The position numbers and the translations under genes are program-made. Below the pieces are notes generated by a model. The model saw nothing but the letters and a program-made list of their open reading frames with translations. It was not told the origin of the DNA and did not search any database. 6,271 nucleotides of DNA, taken from Synergistaceae bacterium (GTDB lineage: Bacteria > Synergistota > Synergistia > Synergistales > Aminobacteriaceae). This document shows, in pieces, positions 1 through 6,271 of this stretch; the stretch's first letter is position 1; every line of letters begins with the position of its first letter. The stretch is taken from NCBI GenBank assembly GCA_017447325.1, contig JAFSNU010000071.1, positions 1 to 6,271 on the forward strand, written 5' to 3'.

Positions 1-440
1 ATATACATTTTTACCAGTGACTAAATCAAAAGTCTCGGCAGCGTCGCCTGCATTATGCGTGTTCATTGCCTTGCCGTCCCAGAACGAATAATTTCCGCCC
101 TTGATAGTCATCGTACGCGTCGCCTCAGCAGCAGGGATACTATCGCCGCTTACTCCAAGCGTAACAGCAAAAAATCTCGCCGTGCTAAACTCAGGCCGCA
201 ATATGTACGTGCCATTCGGGCTGTCTCCCGTAAGATCGACCAAAGTCTGATGAACTGCCTTTAAAGTTCCGGCAGCTTCAGCCGCGTTAGTAAAATTAAA
301 CGCAAGCGCAATTACCAAAACTAAAGCAGCTAAGAATTTAAATAAACTTGAAGTGTGTGAAGAGCGCGAAGAACTAAAAACTTTTGACAGAGCTAAAAAA
401 TTGCATAAATCACTCGCGAATTATTATACAAATTTCGCAT
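1..440 (-). CDS. Secreted protein of unknown function, 5' part only, with a frame break near the start
   Basis: I do not recognise this protein. Read on the minus strand, a frame is open from position 420 to the left edge (140 codons) and continues beyond the window. It encodes a hydrophobic signal-peptide core (FLAALVLVIALAF) followed by TNAAEA, a plausible signal peptidase I site, so export is likely. The mature part seen is rich in Gly, Thr, Ala and Asn, with short beta-prone stretches such as TMTIKGGNYSFWDGK, as in surface or beta-helix proteins; that class is a guess. This frame has no ATG, GTG or TTG between an in-frame TAA TAA (426-421) and the hydrophobic core. The only good start is ATG at 440, about 10 bases after AAAGGAGG, but its frame stops after 15 codons at a TAG just behind a T6 run (400-395). 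One extra T there would join the two frames and give a long N-terminal extension before the signal core. It could be a sequencing error, a pseudogene or a phase-variable gene. Confidence 0.6.
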
Positions 441-451
441 GAGCCTGTCAA
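423..451 (-). promoter_or_regulatory. Consensus sigma70-type promoter overlapping the start of the left-hand gene
   Basis: On the minus strand TTGACA (451-446) and TATAAT (428-423) are separated by exactly 17 bases, a perfect match to the vegetative promoter consensus. Transcription would begin near position 416. That is downstream of the ribosome-binding site and ATG at 440, so such a transcript would lack them. It is either a real promoter that forces a different view of the gene start, or a chance match in an AT-rich region. Confidence 0.5.
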
Positions 452-528
452 CCTCCTTTTGTGAAAATAAATTTTATTTAATTATAAACTAAAATTTTAA
501 AAATAAAATAATTTATTTAAATATATTT

Positions 529-534
529 TATAAT
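529..534 (+). promoter_or_regulatory. Probable -10 element of the argG promoter
   Basis: TATAAT lies 35 bases before the argG ATG at 569 and would give a leader of about 28 bases. No good -35 hexamer is seen at the expected distance in the surrounding A/T-only sequence. I see no clear ArgR-type operator here. Confidence 0.4.
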
Positions 535-556
535 ATTGAAAATAATTTTATGTAAA

Positions 557-562
557 GAAGGA
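557..562 (+). promoter_or_regulatory. Ribosome-binding site that fixes the argG start
   Basis: GAAGGA lies six bases before the ATG at 569. An upstream in-frame ATG at 536 has no Shine-Dalgarno sequence, overlaps the end of the likely -10 region, and would add eleven residues unlike the family N-terminus. The start at 569 is therefore preferred. Confidence 0.8.
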
Positions 563-568
563 ATTTGT

Positions 569-1801
569 ATGACAGAGAAGAAAGGCAAGGCGGTGCTCGC
601 GTACTCGGGCGGACTTGACACGTCGGTTGCGGTAATGTGGCTGACTGAACAGGGCTATGATGTAATCACAATGACGGCTGACGTCGGACAAAAGGACGTT
701 GATCTTCAGTCGGCCAAGGCTAAAGCTCTTCACAGCGGCGCTATAAAGGCTTATATATTTGACTTAAAGAAAACTTTCGTTGAAAATTATGTTTACCCGT
801 CACTTAAAGCAAACGCAATGTATCAAGGGACTTATCCGTTGGTCTCAGCTCTTTCGAGACCGTTAATCGCGAAGACGTTAGTTGACATTGCGAACAAAGA
901 GGGCGCGGTCGCTGTTGCTCACGGCTGCACAGGAAAAGGACAGGATCAAGTTAGAATAGAAGTCTGCGCGACGGCGTTAAATCCAAATATAAAAGTTCTT
1001 GCACCGGTACGCGACTGGCATTTCTCGCGCGAAGCTGAAATGGAGTACGCGGCCAAGCACGGAATACCTGTTAAAGCAAATGTCGGTTCACCGTACAGCA
1101 TCGACGACAATTTATGGGGACGTTCTATAGAGTGCGGCTTGCTTGAAGATCCGTGGAACGAGCCGCCGGAGGACGCTTACGAGATGACGGCCAACCCGTT
1201 AGAGGGACCGGACGCGCCGGAGTTTATCGAGATAACTTTTGAGCATGGCGTGCCTGTTGCGTTGAACGGCGAGAGAATGCACGGCGTTGATTTAATTTTG
1301 AAATTAAACGCGATAGCCGGCAAGCATGGCATAGGCCGCGTTGATATGGTTGAAGATAGATTAGTCGGATTTAAGAGCCGCGAAGTTTACGAGTGCCCGG
1401 GCTCGAGCACTTTACTCGCAGCGCACAGAGCAATGGAGACTTTAACGCTTGACAAGCAGGTATTAAAGACTAAGCGCGAGCTTGAAGTCAGATTTGCAGA
1501 ATTAACTTACGAGGGCTATTGGTTCTCGCCGCTGCGCGATGCTATTAACGCGTTCATCAACGACACTCAGCAGTACGTGAGCGGAACTGTGAAGATGAGA
1601 TTATTTAAAGGTCAGGCGGTCGTGCGCGGGCTTAAAGCTAACAAGACAGTTTATCGCCACGACTTAGCGACTTACTCAGCCGGAGATGCGTTCGATCACT
1701 CGGCGGCTGTAGGCTTTATAAATATTTGGGGACTGCCGGTCAGGACGTGGACAGCAACATATCCAAGGCATGACGAGGCCGAGACGCCTATCGAAGCGTA
1801 A
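569..1801 (+). CDS. argG: Argininosuccinate synthase
   Basis: This cytoplasmic enzyme joins citrulline and aspartate, using ATP (released as AMP and pyrophosphate), to form argininosuccinate in arginine biosynthesis. From ATG 569 the protein has 410 residues, the usual length for the family. The ATP pyrophosphatase loop AYSGGLDTS is at residues 11-19. Family signatures YQGTYPLVSALSRP (85-98), AHGCTGKGQDQVR (117-129) and NLWGRSIECG (181-190) are all intact, so the enzyme should be active. The C-terminal tetramerisation region is also full length. The gene stands alone: its partner argH is not in the window, the upstream neighbour is divergent, and a terminator begins 16 bases after the stop. 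Identification is secure from the motifs. Confidence 0.97.
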   Translation: MTEKKGKAVLAYSGGLDTSVAVMWLTEQGYDVITMTADVGQKDVDLQSAKAKALHSGAIKAYIFDLKKTFVENYVYPSLKANAMYQGTYPLVSALSRPLIAKTLVDIANKEGAVAVAHGCTGKGQDQVRIEVCATALNPNIKVLAPVRDWHFSREAEMEYAAKHGIPVKANVGSPYSIDDNLWGRSIECGLLEDPWNEPPEDAYEMTANPLEGPDAPEFIEITFEHGVPVALNGERMHGVDLILKLNAIAGKHGIGRVDMVEDRLVGFKSREVYECPGSSTLLAAHRAMETLTLDKQVLKTKRELEVRFAELTYEGYWFSPLRDAINAFINDTQQYVSGTVKMRLFKGQAVVRGLKANKTVYRHDLATYSAGDAFDHSAAVGFINIWGLPVRTWTATYPRHDEAETPIEA

Positions 1802-1816
1802 ATAAAATTTAAAATA

Positions 1817-1856
1817 AAAAATTGCGGGGTTGAAATTAAAACGCCTCGCAATTTTT
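1817..1856. terminator. Bidirectional hairpin terminator between convergent argG and the peptidase gene
   Basis: The arms 1817-1829 (AAAAATTGCGGGG) and 1844-1856 (CCTCGCAATTTTT) pair over 13 positions with one G-U wobble around a 14-base loop. The stem ends in a T run on the plus strand and an A run that reads as U on the minus strand. It lies 16 bases after the argG stop and about 15 bases beyond the stop of the convergent peptidase gene, so it probably ends both transcripts. Confidence 0.85.
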
Positions 1857-1870
1857 ATTTAATTAATTAT

Positions 1871-3889
1871 TTACCAGACTAACGCGCGGTCTTCAGGAGC
1901 TAAATACATCTTGTCGCCGGGCTTTAATTTATAAAATTTATTAAACTCGTCGAACTGCTGCAATACTGCATTTACGCGAAGATAATATAAAGCGTGAACG
2001 TCGAACTTTAAAAGTTGATCCTGACGCTCGCGGGTCATAACGCCCTTCCAGATGTTGGCTGCAGCCCTGAAAAATTTATCGTAATCAAAATCTTTATGCT
2101 TGGCCGCAATACCCAGCATTGCTTTAATACCGGCCGTGTCCGCTATCGTCTCCGTCTGTACTAATTCGCCGTTATAAGCTTTGCCGTCAACTTGAATATT
2201 ATTTAAATAATTTATTAATTTATCAGCGCGGGCTTTAAAAGTTTTATAGTCCTGCTCAGTCCACCAGTCTTTAATGCTGCCGTTCTTGTCGAACTGCGCT
2301 CCGTTCGTGTCGAACGCATGAGACAATTCATGACCGATTACAAAGCCGATGCCGCCGAGCTTCTCTTCATAGCTCATGTCCGGCCTGTAAAAATCTCCGC
2401 TCAATATTCCGCCGATAATTTGAATCTCGTTATGATTGGGTAAATAATACGCGTTCACAATCGCAATATCTTCAACCCATCTTTCGCGATCCACTTTAGC
2501 GTTTAATTTGTCATAAAAATTAACTTGCAAATTAAATTTATTTAAACTTTCAATCGCATTGAAATAACTTAAATTTTTAAAGTCAAGTTTAGAATAATCC
2601 TCCCACTTGTCGGGATAAGCGACGCGCGGCGTTATAGCCTCGAGCTTCTCTATTGCCTTAGCTTTGGTCTCTTCGCTCAGCCAGTCTTCGCCCGCAAGCA
2701 TCTCTTTATAATATGCAATCGCGTCGTTTATAATCTGCGTGACTTCGGCTTTGGTCTCCGGCGCAATATATTTCTCAGCATAAATTTTTGAAATTGCCGA
2801 CGGAAGTCTGCCGTGCACAAAGTCAGCCGCTAAATATTCGTCAGGCTTGCTCTGTTTAATTCCGTTGCGCTCGCGGCTTATCTTTTGCAGCTCTCTATAC
2901 GAATTTTCGTCAAGCCGTCCCATATAGCGCGAGGCAATATTGCGAATTAAATATGCTTTAATATTCTCTAAATTATTATTATTATAAATTTTATTCAAGC
3001 CGTCGAGCCATTTAAATTCCTGCAAATTAATGCGCTCGCTGAAGACTTTATGCGCCGCTAAAATTTCATAAAACGGGAACACCGGCGATAAAGTTTTTAA
3101 ATCTTCAAGCTTTATTGCATTAGCATAAAGTTTTTTAATCGCGTCCGGCGAGTTGCGCTCGTTAAGCGTCATCATGTACTCAGCTATATTTTTCTCAAAT
3201 TCAAACGCGTTATTAATTATCTTTGCAGCTTGAGCTTTATCATAGCCTAATTTATTAAGCATGTATAAAGCGATTGCCTCGCTCTGCTTTTTATCCCGCG
3301 CTCCGTTTGCGCTCAGCTCTTTATATTCGGCGGAGTCGCCAAGGCTCAAGCCCGTCGGATAAAGCTCGATATTATAATAACGCGAGTCGTCGTTATCTAT
3401 TCCCAAACTAAAATTTGCGATAAAACCTCCGTGCATTAAACACTCTTCGCTTTGAAAATACGCGTTTAAGTCTTTAATATCTTTAATCTCTTCAACTTTT
3501 AATAAATAATTTTTAATAATTTTTAAATTATTCTCAAGCTCGGCATTACGCGCGTCCCAGTCAAGCCATAATTTATATAAAGTATGGATTAACTCCGCGT
3601 CATGGCCTTTAAGACTTTTATCAGTCATCATAGCTCTGACAGCCGCGTCAACCGCGTCCTGAAGCTCCATAAAGTTGCCGTTGACAACTCTCCCGGGCTT
3701 CAACTCAGCACTAACAAGCCAGTCATGATTAGTATTAACATAAAAATCTTCGCGCAGATCCGGCTTATAATCAGCGTCTCTTACAGCATGAACTATAATC
3801 GAATTAAACCACTCGCGTTTAGCTTCAGCAAAGCTTGAATTTGCAAACGCGAATAAAAATACAAGCGCAATTAAAAAACTTTTAAACAT
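1871..3889 (-). CDS. Secreted M13-family (neprilysin/PepO-like) zinc metallopeptidase
   Basis: The 672-residue protein is a full-length M13 endopeptidase, a family that cuts small peptides. A signal peptide (residues 1 to about 21, ending NSSFA) without a lipobox cysteine points to export and a soluble or periplasmic form. Many bacterial PepO homologues are cytoplasmic, so this is a distinguishing trait. The N-terminal helical domain covers roughly 40-420. The catalytic domain follows, with substrate-binding NAYY (479-482) and zinc motif HELSH (520-524; ligands H520 and H524, catalytic E521). It also has ETIAD (580-584; third ligand E580) and the C-terminal D-V-H (630-632) with R638, which match the substrate-binding His and Arg of neprilysin. 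It ends in Trp, as neprilysin does. Only one cysteine (C150) is present, so it lacks the disulfides of the animal enzymes. AAGGAG lies eight bases before the ATG. It is the last gene of the minus-strand operon, 34 bases after folE2. Confidence 0.93.
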   Translation of the reverse strand: MFKSFLIALVFLFAFANSSFAEAKREWFNSIIVHAVRDADYKPDLREDFYVNTNHDWLVSAELKPGRVVNGNFMELQDAVDAAVRAMMTDKSLKGHDAELIHTLYKLWLDWDARNAELENNLKIIKNYLLKVEEIKDIKDLNAYFQSEECLMHGGFIANFSLGIDNDDSRYYNIELYPTGLSLGDSAEYKELSANGARDKKQSEAIALYMLNKLGYDKAQAAKIINNAFEFEKNIAEYMMTLNERNSPDAIKKLYANAIKLEDLKTLSPVFPFYEILAAHKVFSERINLQEFKWLDGLNKIYNNNNLENIKAYLIRNIASRYMGRLDENSYRELQKISRERNGIKQSKPDEYLAADFVHGRLPSAISKIYAEKYIAPETKAEVTQIINDAIAYYKEMLAGEDWLSEETKAKAIEKLEAITPRVAYPDKWEDYSKLDFKNLSYFNAIESLNKFNLQVNFYDKLNAKVDRERWVEDIAIVNAYYLPNHNEIQIIGGILSGDFYRPDMSYEEKLGGIGFVIGHELSHAFDTNGAQFDKNGSIKDWWTEQDYKTFKARADKLINYLNNIQVDGKAYNGELVQTETIADTAGIKAMLGIAAKHKDFDYDKFFRAAANIWKGVMTRERQDQLLKFDVHALYYLRVNAVLQQFDEFNKFYKLKPGDKMYLAPEDRALVW

Positions 3890-3923
3890 TAAACAAACTC
3901 CTTCTTATTTAATATATATATAA

Positions 3924-4715
3924 TTAATTTAATTTATTTCGGGTGATCTCTGCAAAGGCGTCATGATTATGAATGCTCTCGCAGCTCGTTATATTTATCT
4001 CATACCAAATAATTCTTGCGTCCGCGTCAAGCTTTAAAGCTAATTCACGGGCTGTATCTTCAACAAATCTTGGATTATTATACGCGTGTTCAGTGACAAA
4101 TTTTTCATCAGGGCGTTTTAATAAAGTGTATAAAGGCGACGAGCCGGAACTCTCGGCCATAGCTATTAATTCTTCGAACCAGACTAAACTTTTAGCTCTA
4201 ATTTTTAAATCAATTAACGCGCGTTGATTATGCGCTCCGTAGGCTGAAATTTCTTTCGAGCACGGGCAAAGAGTCTGCACCGGAACTATAATGCTTGTGA
4301 CAGTATCAAATTTATTTGAATTTAAATCTAAATCAGCTTCATAGCCTGCGTCATAATTAATAAAGCTCTCAAGCTTTGAGACGGGCGCGGCCTTGCGGAT
4401 AAAATATTTAAATTTAAAGCTTATAAAAGCTTTGCTTGCGTTTAACTTTTCACATAAATCTTGAGCTATATTCTTTAAAGTTTTAGGCGAAATTTTTTCA
4501 TCATGATAATTCTCTAAAATTTCTATAAAGCGGCTCATGTGCGTTCCTCGAAATTCATGCGGCAGGCTCACGCTTAAATTCACGCTTGCGATGCTGTGCT
4601 GCTCGCCGCGTTCTTTATCCATTAATACGACCGGAATATTTAAGTTTTTAACTCCGACTTTATCGAGCGAAATTTTGCGTAAATCGCGCTCGCCTTGAAT
4701 GTCTTTTAACTGCAT
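3924..4715 (-). CDS. folE2: GTP cyclohydrolase IB (FolE2)
   Basis: This cytoplasmic enzyme converts GTP to 7,8-dihydroneopterin triphosphate, the first step towards tetrahydrofolate and also towards queuosine. The 263-residue protein has the family signatures LPHEFRGTHMSRF (51-63), CPCSKEISAYGAHNQR (150-165) and SCESIHNHDAFAEI (244-257). The conserved metal-site Cys and His lie within these blocks. FolE2 can use metals other than zinc and is often found under zinc-responsive control; I see no convincing zinc-repressor site, but the operon promoter region is too AT-rich to judge by eye. The start codon overlaps the stop of the upstream GNAT-like gene as TAATG, and only a weak Shine-Dalgarno precedes it, which implies translational coupling. 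A secreted peptidase gene follows. No other folate or queuosine gene is nearby. Confidence 0.93.
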   Translation of the reverse strand: MQLKDIQGERDLRKISLDKVGVKNLNIPVVLMDKERGEQHSIASVNLSVSLPHEFRGTHMSRFIEILENYHDEKISPKTLKNIAQDLCEKLNASKAFISFKFKYFIRKAAPVSKLESFINYDAGYEADLDLNSNKFDTVTSIIVPVQTLCPCSKEISAYGAHNQRALIDLKIRAKSLVWFEELIAMAESSGSSPLYTLLKRPDEKFVTEHAYNNPRFVEDTARELALKLDADARIIWYEINITSCESIHNHDAFAEITRNKLN

Positions 4716-5227
4716 TATTTTATAATTCTCAAAAGCTGAACAAGCGTCATGCCATCGTCGTCCACGCGTTTATCAGACGGCACAAAATAATTTTGACTAT
4801 AAAAATTTAAAAGCTTCTCGTTGTCCTCCGCTTCGGCAAACGCTATAACTCCGCCGACATCATGCTGTATATTATGTAATAATTCAAACACTAATTTTAA
4901 AAGATCGCCGCCGGAAATTTTTGTGTCCGCCGCATCTGTATAATTTTTACCGAGCTGCGCGATTAAATACGCCGCTGTATTATAAGTCTGCGTTGCAGGG
5001 TTAAAGCGGCTGGTGCGTTCAATTTTTTTCTTTAACGAGTTGCTTAATTTATCCGCGCTTATAGACAAAGGCTTTATAGTAACGGTAAAATAGCCCACAA
5101 GTTCCATAGGATTAAGCGGACAGCTGAAAGATGATATAAAATTATTAAGAGCTTCCATATCCCTTATGCAGCCGTCCGGAAAATATTCGCGGATATTATG
5201 ATAATAATAATTTTCAATAGCGGACAT
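4715..5227 (-). CDS. GNAT-like acetyltransferase, probable toxin of a toxin-antitoxin-like pair
   Basis: The 170-residue protein has the layout of a divergent GNAT acetyltransferase. Strand-like ELVGYFTVTIK (42-52) is followed by TAAYLIAQLGK (84-94). KISGGDLL (103-110) stands where the acetyl-CoA loop should be, then a helix. The end, GGVIAFAEAED (125-135) and NEKLLNFYSQNYF (136-148), has the typical last strand and helix with the Tyr-containing NFYxxNYF. From memory, similar proteins of this size occur in gut Bacillota beside a small protein like the one encoded just upstream. GNAT toxins of the TacT/AtaT type acetylate charged tRNA; extending that activity to this protein is inference. No membrane segment or signal is seen. 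AGGAG lies nine bases before the ATG, which overlaps the stop of the small gene (TAATG). It could instead be a housekeeping acetyltransferase. Confidence 0.65.
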   Translation of the reverse strand: MSAIENYYYHNIREYFPDGCIRDMEALNNFISSFSCPLNPMELVGYFTVTIKPLSISADKLSNSLKKKIERTSRFNPATQTYNTAAYLIAQLGKNYTDAADTKISGGDLLKLVFELLHNIQHDVGGVIAFAEAEDNEKLLNFYSQNYFVPSDKRVDDDGMTLVQLLRIIK

Positions 5228-5421
5228 TATTTCTTGCTCCTGTATTTTTCGATGAGTTTATCAATAAATTCCCTGTCCTCTTTAGAATCTGTGAGCAAAC
5301 GACCGGGTGCGGGCGTGTCCGGGATTTCCATATTCATCGCCGTCTCAAGAGCATTAATAAATCTCTCGACGCGCTCTTCGCCCTCGATAATAAAATTATG
5401 AGTTATGCTTGAAGTTGCCAT
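5227..5421 (-). CDS. Small protein, probable antitoxin partner of the GNAT-like protein
   Basis: The 64-residue protein is charged and has no signal or membrane segment. It begins with SSITHNFII, a beta-strand-like stretch, followed by an amphipathic helix (about residues 14-30). A Pro-rich linker (PDTPAPGR) comes next, then a second charged helix (SKEDREFIDKLIEKYRSKK). A short N-terminal strand and helix with a separate C-terminal segment fits an antitoxin that binds DNA by its N-terminus, as ribbon-helix-helix proteins do, and covers its toxin with the tail. That role is inferred from shape, size and position: it is the first gene of the operon, directly before the GNAT-like gene, and the two overlap by one base (TAATG). 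AAAGGAG stands about ten bases before the ATG at 5421. If it is an antitoxin it would probably repress its own promoter. Confidence 0.6.
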   Translation of the reverse strand: MATSSITHNFIIEGEERVERFINALETAMNMEIPDTPAPGRLLTDSKEDREFIDKLIEKYRSKK

Positions 5422-5461
5422 CGTGTCATCTCTCCTTTAAATAAATTAAATTTATTCAAAA

Positions 5462-5490
5462 ATTATATAATATAATTTTTAATTTTTTCA
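5462..5490 (-). promoter_or_regulatory. Possible promoter of the minus-strand operon
   Basis: On the minus strand TATAAT (5467-5462) lies 17 bases after a weak -35-like TGAAAA (5490-5485), about 40 bases upstream of the first start codon. The region is extremely AT-rich, so other placements are possible. Confidence 0.35.
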
Positions 5491-5499
5491 CGCTCGTGA
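5488..5499. promoter_or_regulatory. Short palindrome in the divergent spacer, possible operator
   Basis: TCACG-CT-CGTGA is a perfect 5-base inverted repeat with a 2-base centre. It is one of the few GC-containing stretches in the 185-base spacer between the operon and the propeller gene, and it overlaps the possible -35 of the operon. It could be a site for autoregulation by the small protein; this is inference from position. Confidence 0.3.
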
Positions 5500-5606
5500 T
5501 TATTAATTTAAAATTTAATAATAGATTTAGCGCATTTAAATTATTATAAATTATGTTAATATTTTATAAATTTATTGTGTTTTTTTACAGAAAGGACTTG
5601 TTAAAC

Positions 5607-6271
5607 ATGAGCAAAAAATTTTTGGGCGCGTTAATGCTTGTAGTTTTATTAGCAGGCTTGGCAAGCGCGGCAGGACGTGCGGTATGGAACTTTAAGGCTG
5701 ACGTCGGCATATCGAGCAGCATCGCAGTAGCGGGCGATTTAGTTCTGGCAGGAGACGCGGGCGGCAAATTTTACGCAGTTAATAAAAATACTGGTAATTT
5801 AGCCTGGGCTTATACCGGCACAAATTCTATAATCGGCGTTCCGGCTGTTTCAGACGGCAAAGTAGTTTTTGCGCAGGGCGACGGCACTATCACATGCTTG
5901 AATTTAAATAACGGCTCTGTAATCTGGAACAATGAGGCCAAGATAGAGGGCGAGGGCTTGACTGTCGTTGACGGCGTTGCAATCGGCGACGGCAAAGTTT
6001 ACGTTGCGCGCGGCGACGCAGTGTTATACGCTTTGAATTTAAGCGACGGCCATTCAGTTTGGAAATATAAGACGGAAAGCAACGAGCTTAGAACGGCGCC
6101 TGCATTCGCAGAAAATTATGTAATGTTGGGAGAGCAGAACGGCAAATTTGATTTAATCGATCCCAAGACCGGCAAACGCGTTACCGGAGGCGGAGCCGGC
6201 GGAGCAGTCAATACGCCCGTGTTTAATAACGGCGATATTTATTTCTCAAGCTGGGACGGCTCAGTGCAGAA
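5607..6271 (+). CDS. Exported PQQ-type beta-propeller repeat protein, 5' part only
   Basis: The frame is open from ATG 5607 to the right edge (221 codons seen) and the 3' end is outside the window. GAAAGGA lies 11 bases before the start. A signal peptide (residues 1 to about 22, MSKKFLGALM... ending LASAA) has no lipobox cysteine, so the protein is exported but not a lipoprotein as BamB is. The mature part is built of repeats of about 40 residues with the pattern DGKVYxxxGDxxLYALNxxxGxxxW. Copies start near residues 43, 83, 128, 169 and 208, the last cut by the window edge. These are PQQ_2-type propeller blades, as in BamB and many periplasmic or surface proteins. Such repeats do not imply that PQQ is bound, and no catalytic residues can be assigned. 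A scaffold or binding role is likely but the partner is unknown. It is divergent from the minus-strand operon. Confidence 0.85.
   Translation, partial: MSKKFLGALMLVVLLAGLASAAGRAVWNFKADVGISSSIAVAGDLVLAGDAGGKFYAVNKNTGNLAWAYTGTNSIIGVPAVSDGKVVFAQGDGTITCLNLNNGSVIWNNEAKIEGEGLTVVDGVAIGDGKVYVARGDAVLYALNLSDGHSVWKYKTESNELRTAPAFAENYVMLGEQNGKFDLIDPKTGKRVTGGGAGGAVNTPVFNNGDIYFSSWDGSVQ

Noticed and set aside
55..264. Plus-strand open frame of 69 codons
   Set aside because: It is antisense to the secreted-protein frame, has a basic low-complexity product and no ribosome-binding site.
395..401. Canonical -1 ribosomal frameshift site at the T6 run
   Set aside because: The T TTT TTA heptamer is phased with the downstream signal-peptide frame, so a standard -1 slip would leave that frame rather than enter it; only a non-standard single-codon slip would work.
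536..568. In-frame upstream ATG extending argG by eleven residues
   Set aside because: It has no Shine-Dalgarno, overlaps the end of the likely -10 region, and the added residues do not resemble ArgG N-termini; ATG 569 has a good ribosome-binding site.
3602..4227. Plus-strand open frames opposite the peptidase and folE2 genes
   Set aside because: They mirror well-supported genes on the minus strand and have no motifs or start signals.
5198..5401. Plus-strand 67-codon frame opposite the small gene
   Set aside because: It is the antisense shadow of the 64-residue protein, with no ribosome-binding site and an unremarkable Ser/Leu/Ile-rich product.
5501..5520. AT-only inverted repeat TATTAA...TTAATA in the spacer
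   Set aside because: Such short A/T palindromes are expected by chance in this nearly pure A/T spacer.
5585..5995. Minus-strand open frames opposite the propeller gene
   Set aside because: They are Pro/Ala/Thr-rich shadows of the signal peptide and blade repeats on the plus strand.

Overview
The window looks like a piece of a bacterial chromosome with compact genes of moderate GC separated by very AT-rich spacers. Several proteins carry Sec signal peptides, including a beta-propeller protein of the kind usual in the periplasm. That suggests a Gram-negative-type (diderm) anaerobe, perhaps Synergistota or a diderm Bacillota. This placement is a weak impression from gene style; nothing in the window fixes the taxonomy, and there are no RNA genes, insertion sequences or CRISPR arrays.

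Layout from left to right. (1) Positions 1-440, minus strand: the 5' part of an unrecognised secreted protein that runs off the left edge. Its reading frame is interrupted between the only good start (ATG at 440) and the signal peptide, at a run of six T. A consensus promoter overlaps this start. (2) Positions 569-1801, plus strand: argG, argininosuccinate synthase, as a single-gene unit, divergent from gene 1. (3) Positions 1817-1856: a hairpin terminator that can serve both argG and the convergent operon. (4) Positions 5421 down to 1871, minus strand: an apparent four-gene operon. In order of transcription it holds a 64-residue small protein (probable antitoxin), a 170-residue GNAT-like protein (probable acetyltransferase toxin), folE2 (GTP cyclohydrolase IB) and a secreted M13-family zinc metallopeptidase. 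The first three genes are joined by two TAATG stop-start overlaps, and the peptidase follows 34 bases later. (5) Positions 5607 to the right edge, plus strand: the 5' part of an exported PQQ-type beta-propeller protein, divergent from the operon.

ArgG makes the last intermediate but one of arginine synthesis. FolE2 opens the pteridine pathway that leads to folate and queuosine. The peptidase and the propeller protein act outside the cytoplasm. No single pathway links the four operon genes. The most notable points are the toxin-antitoxin-like pair translationally coupled to a core metabolic enzyme, and the broken or phase-variable 5' end of the left-hand secreted protein.
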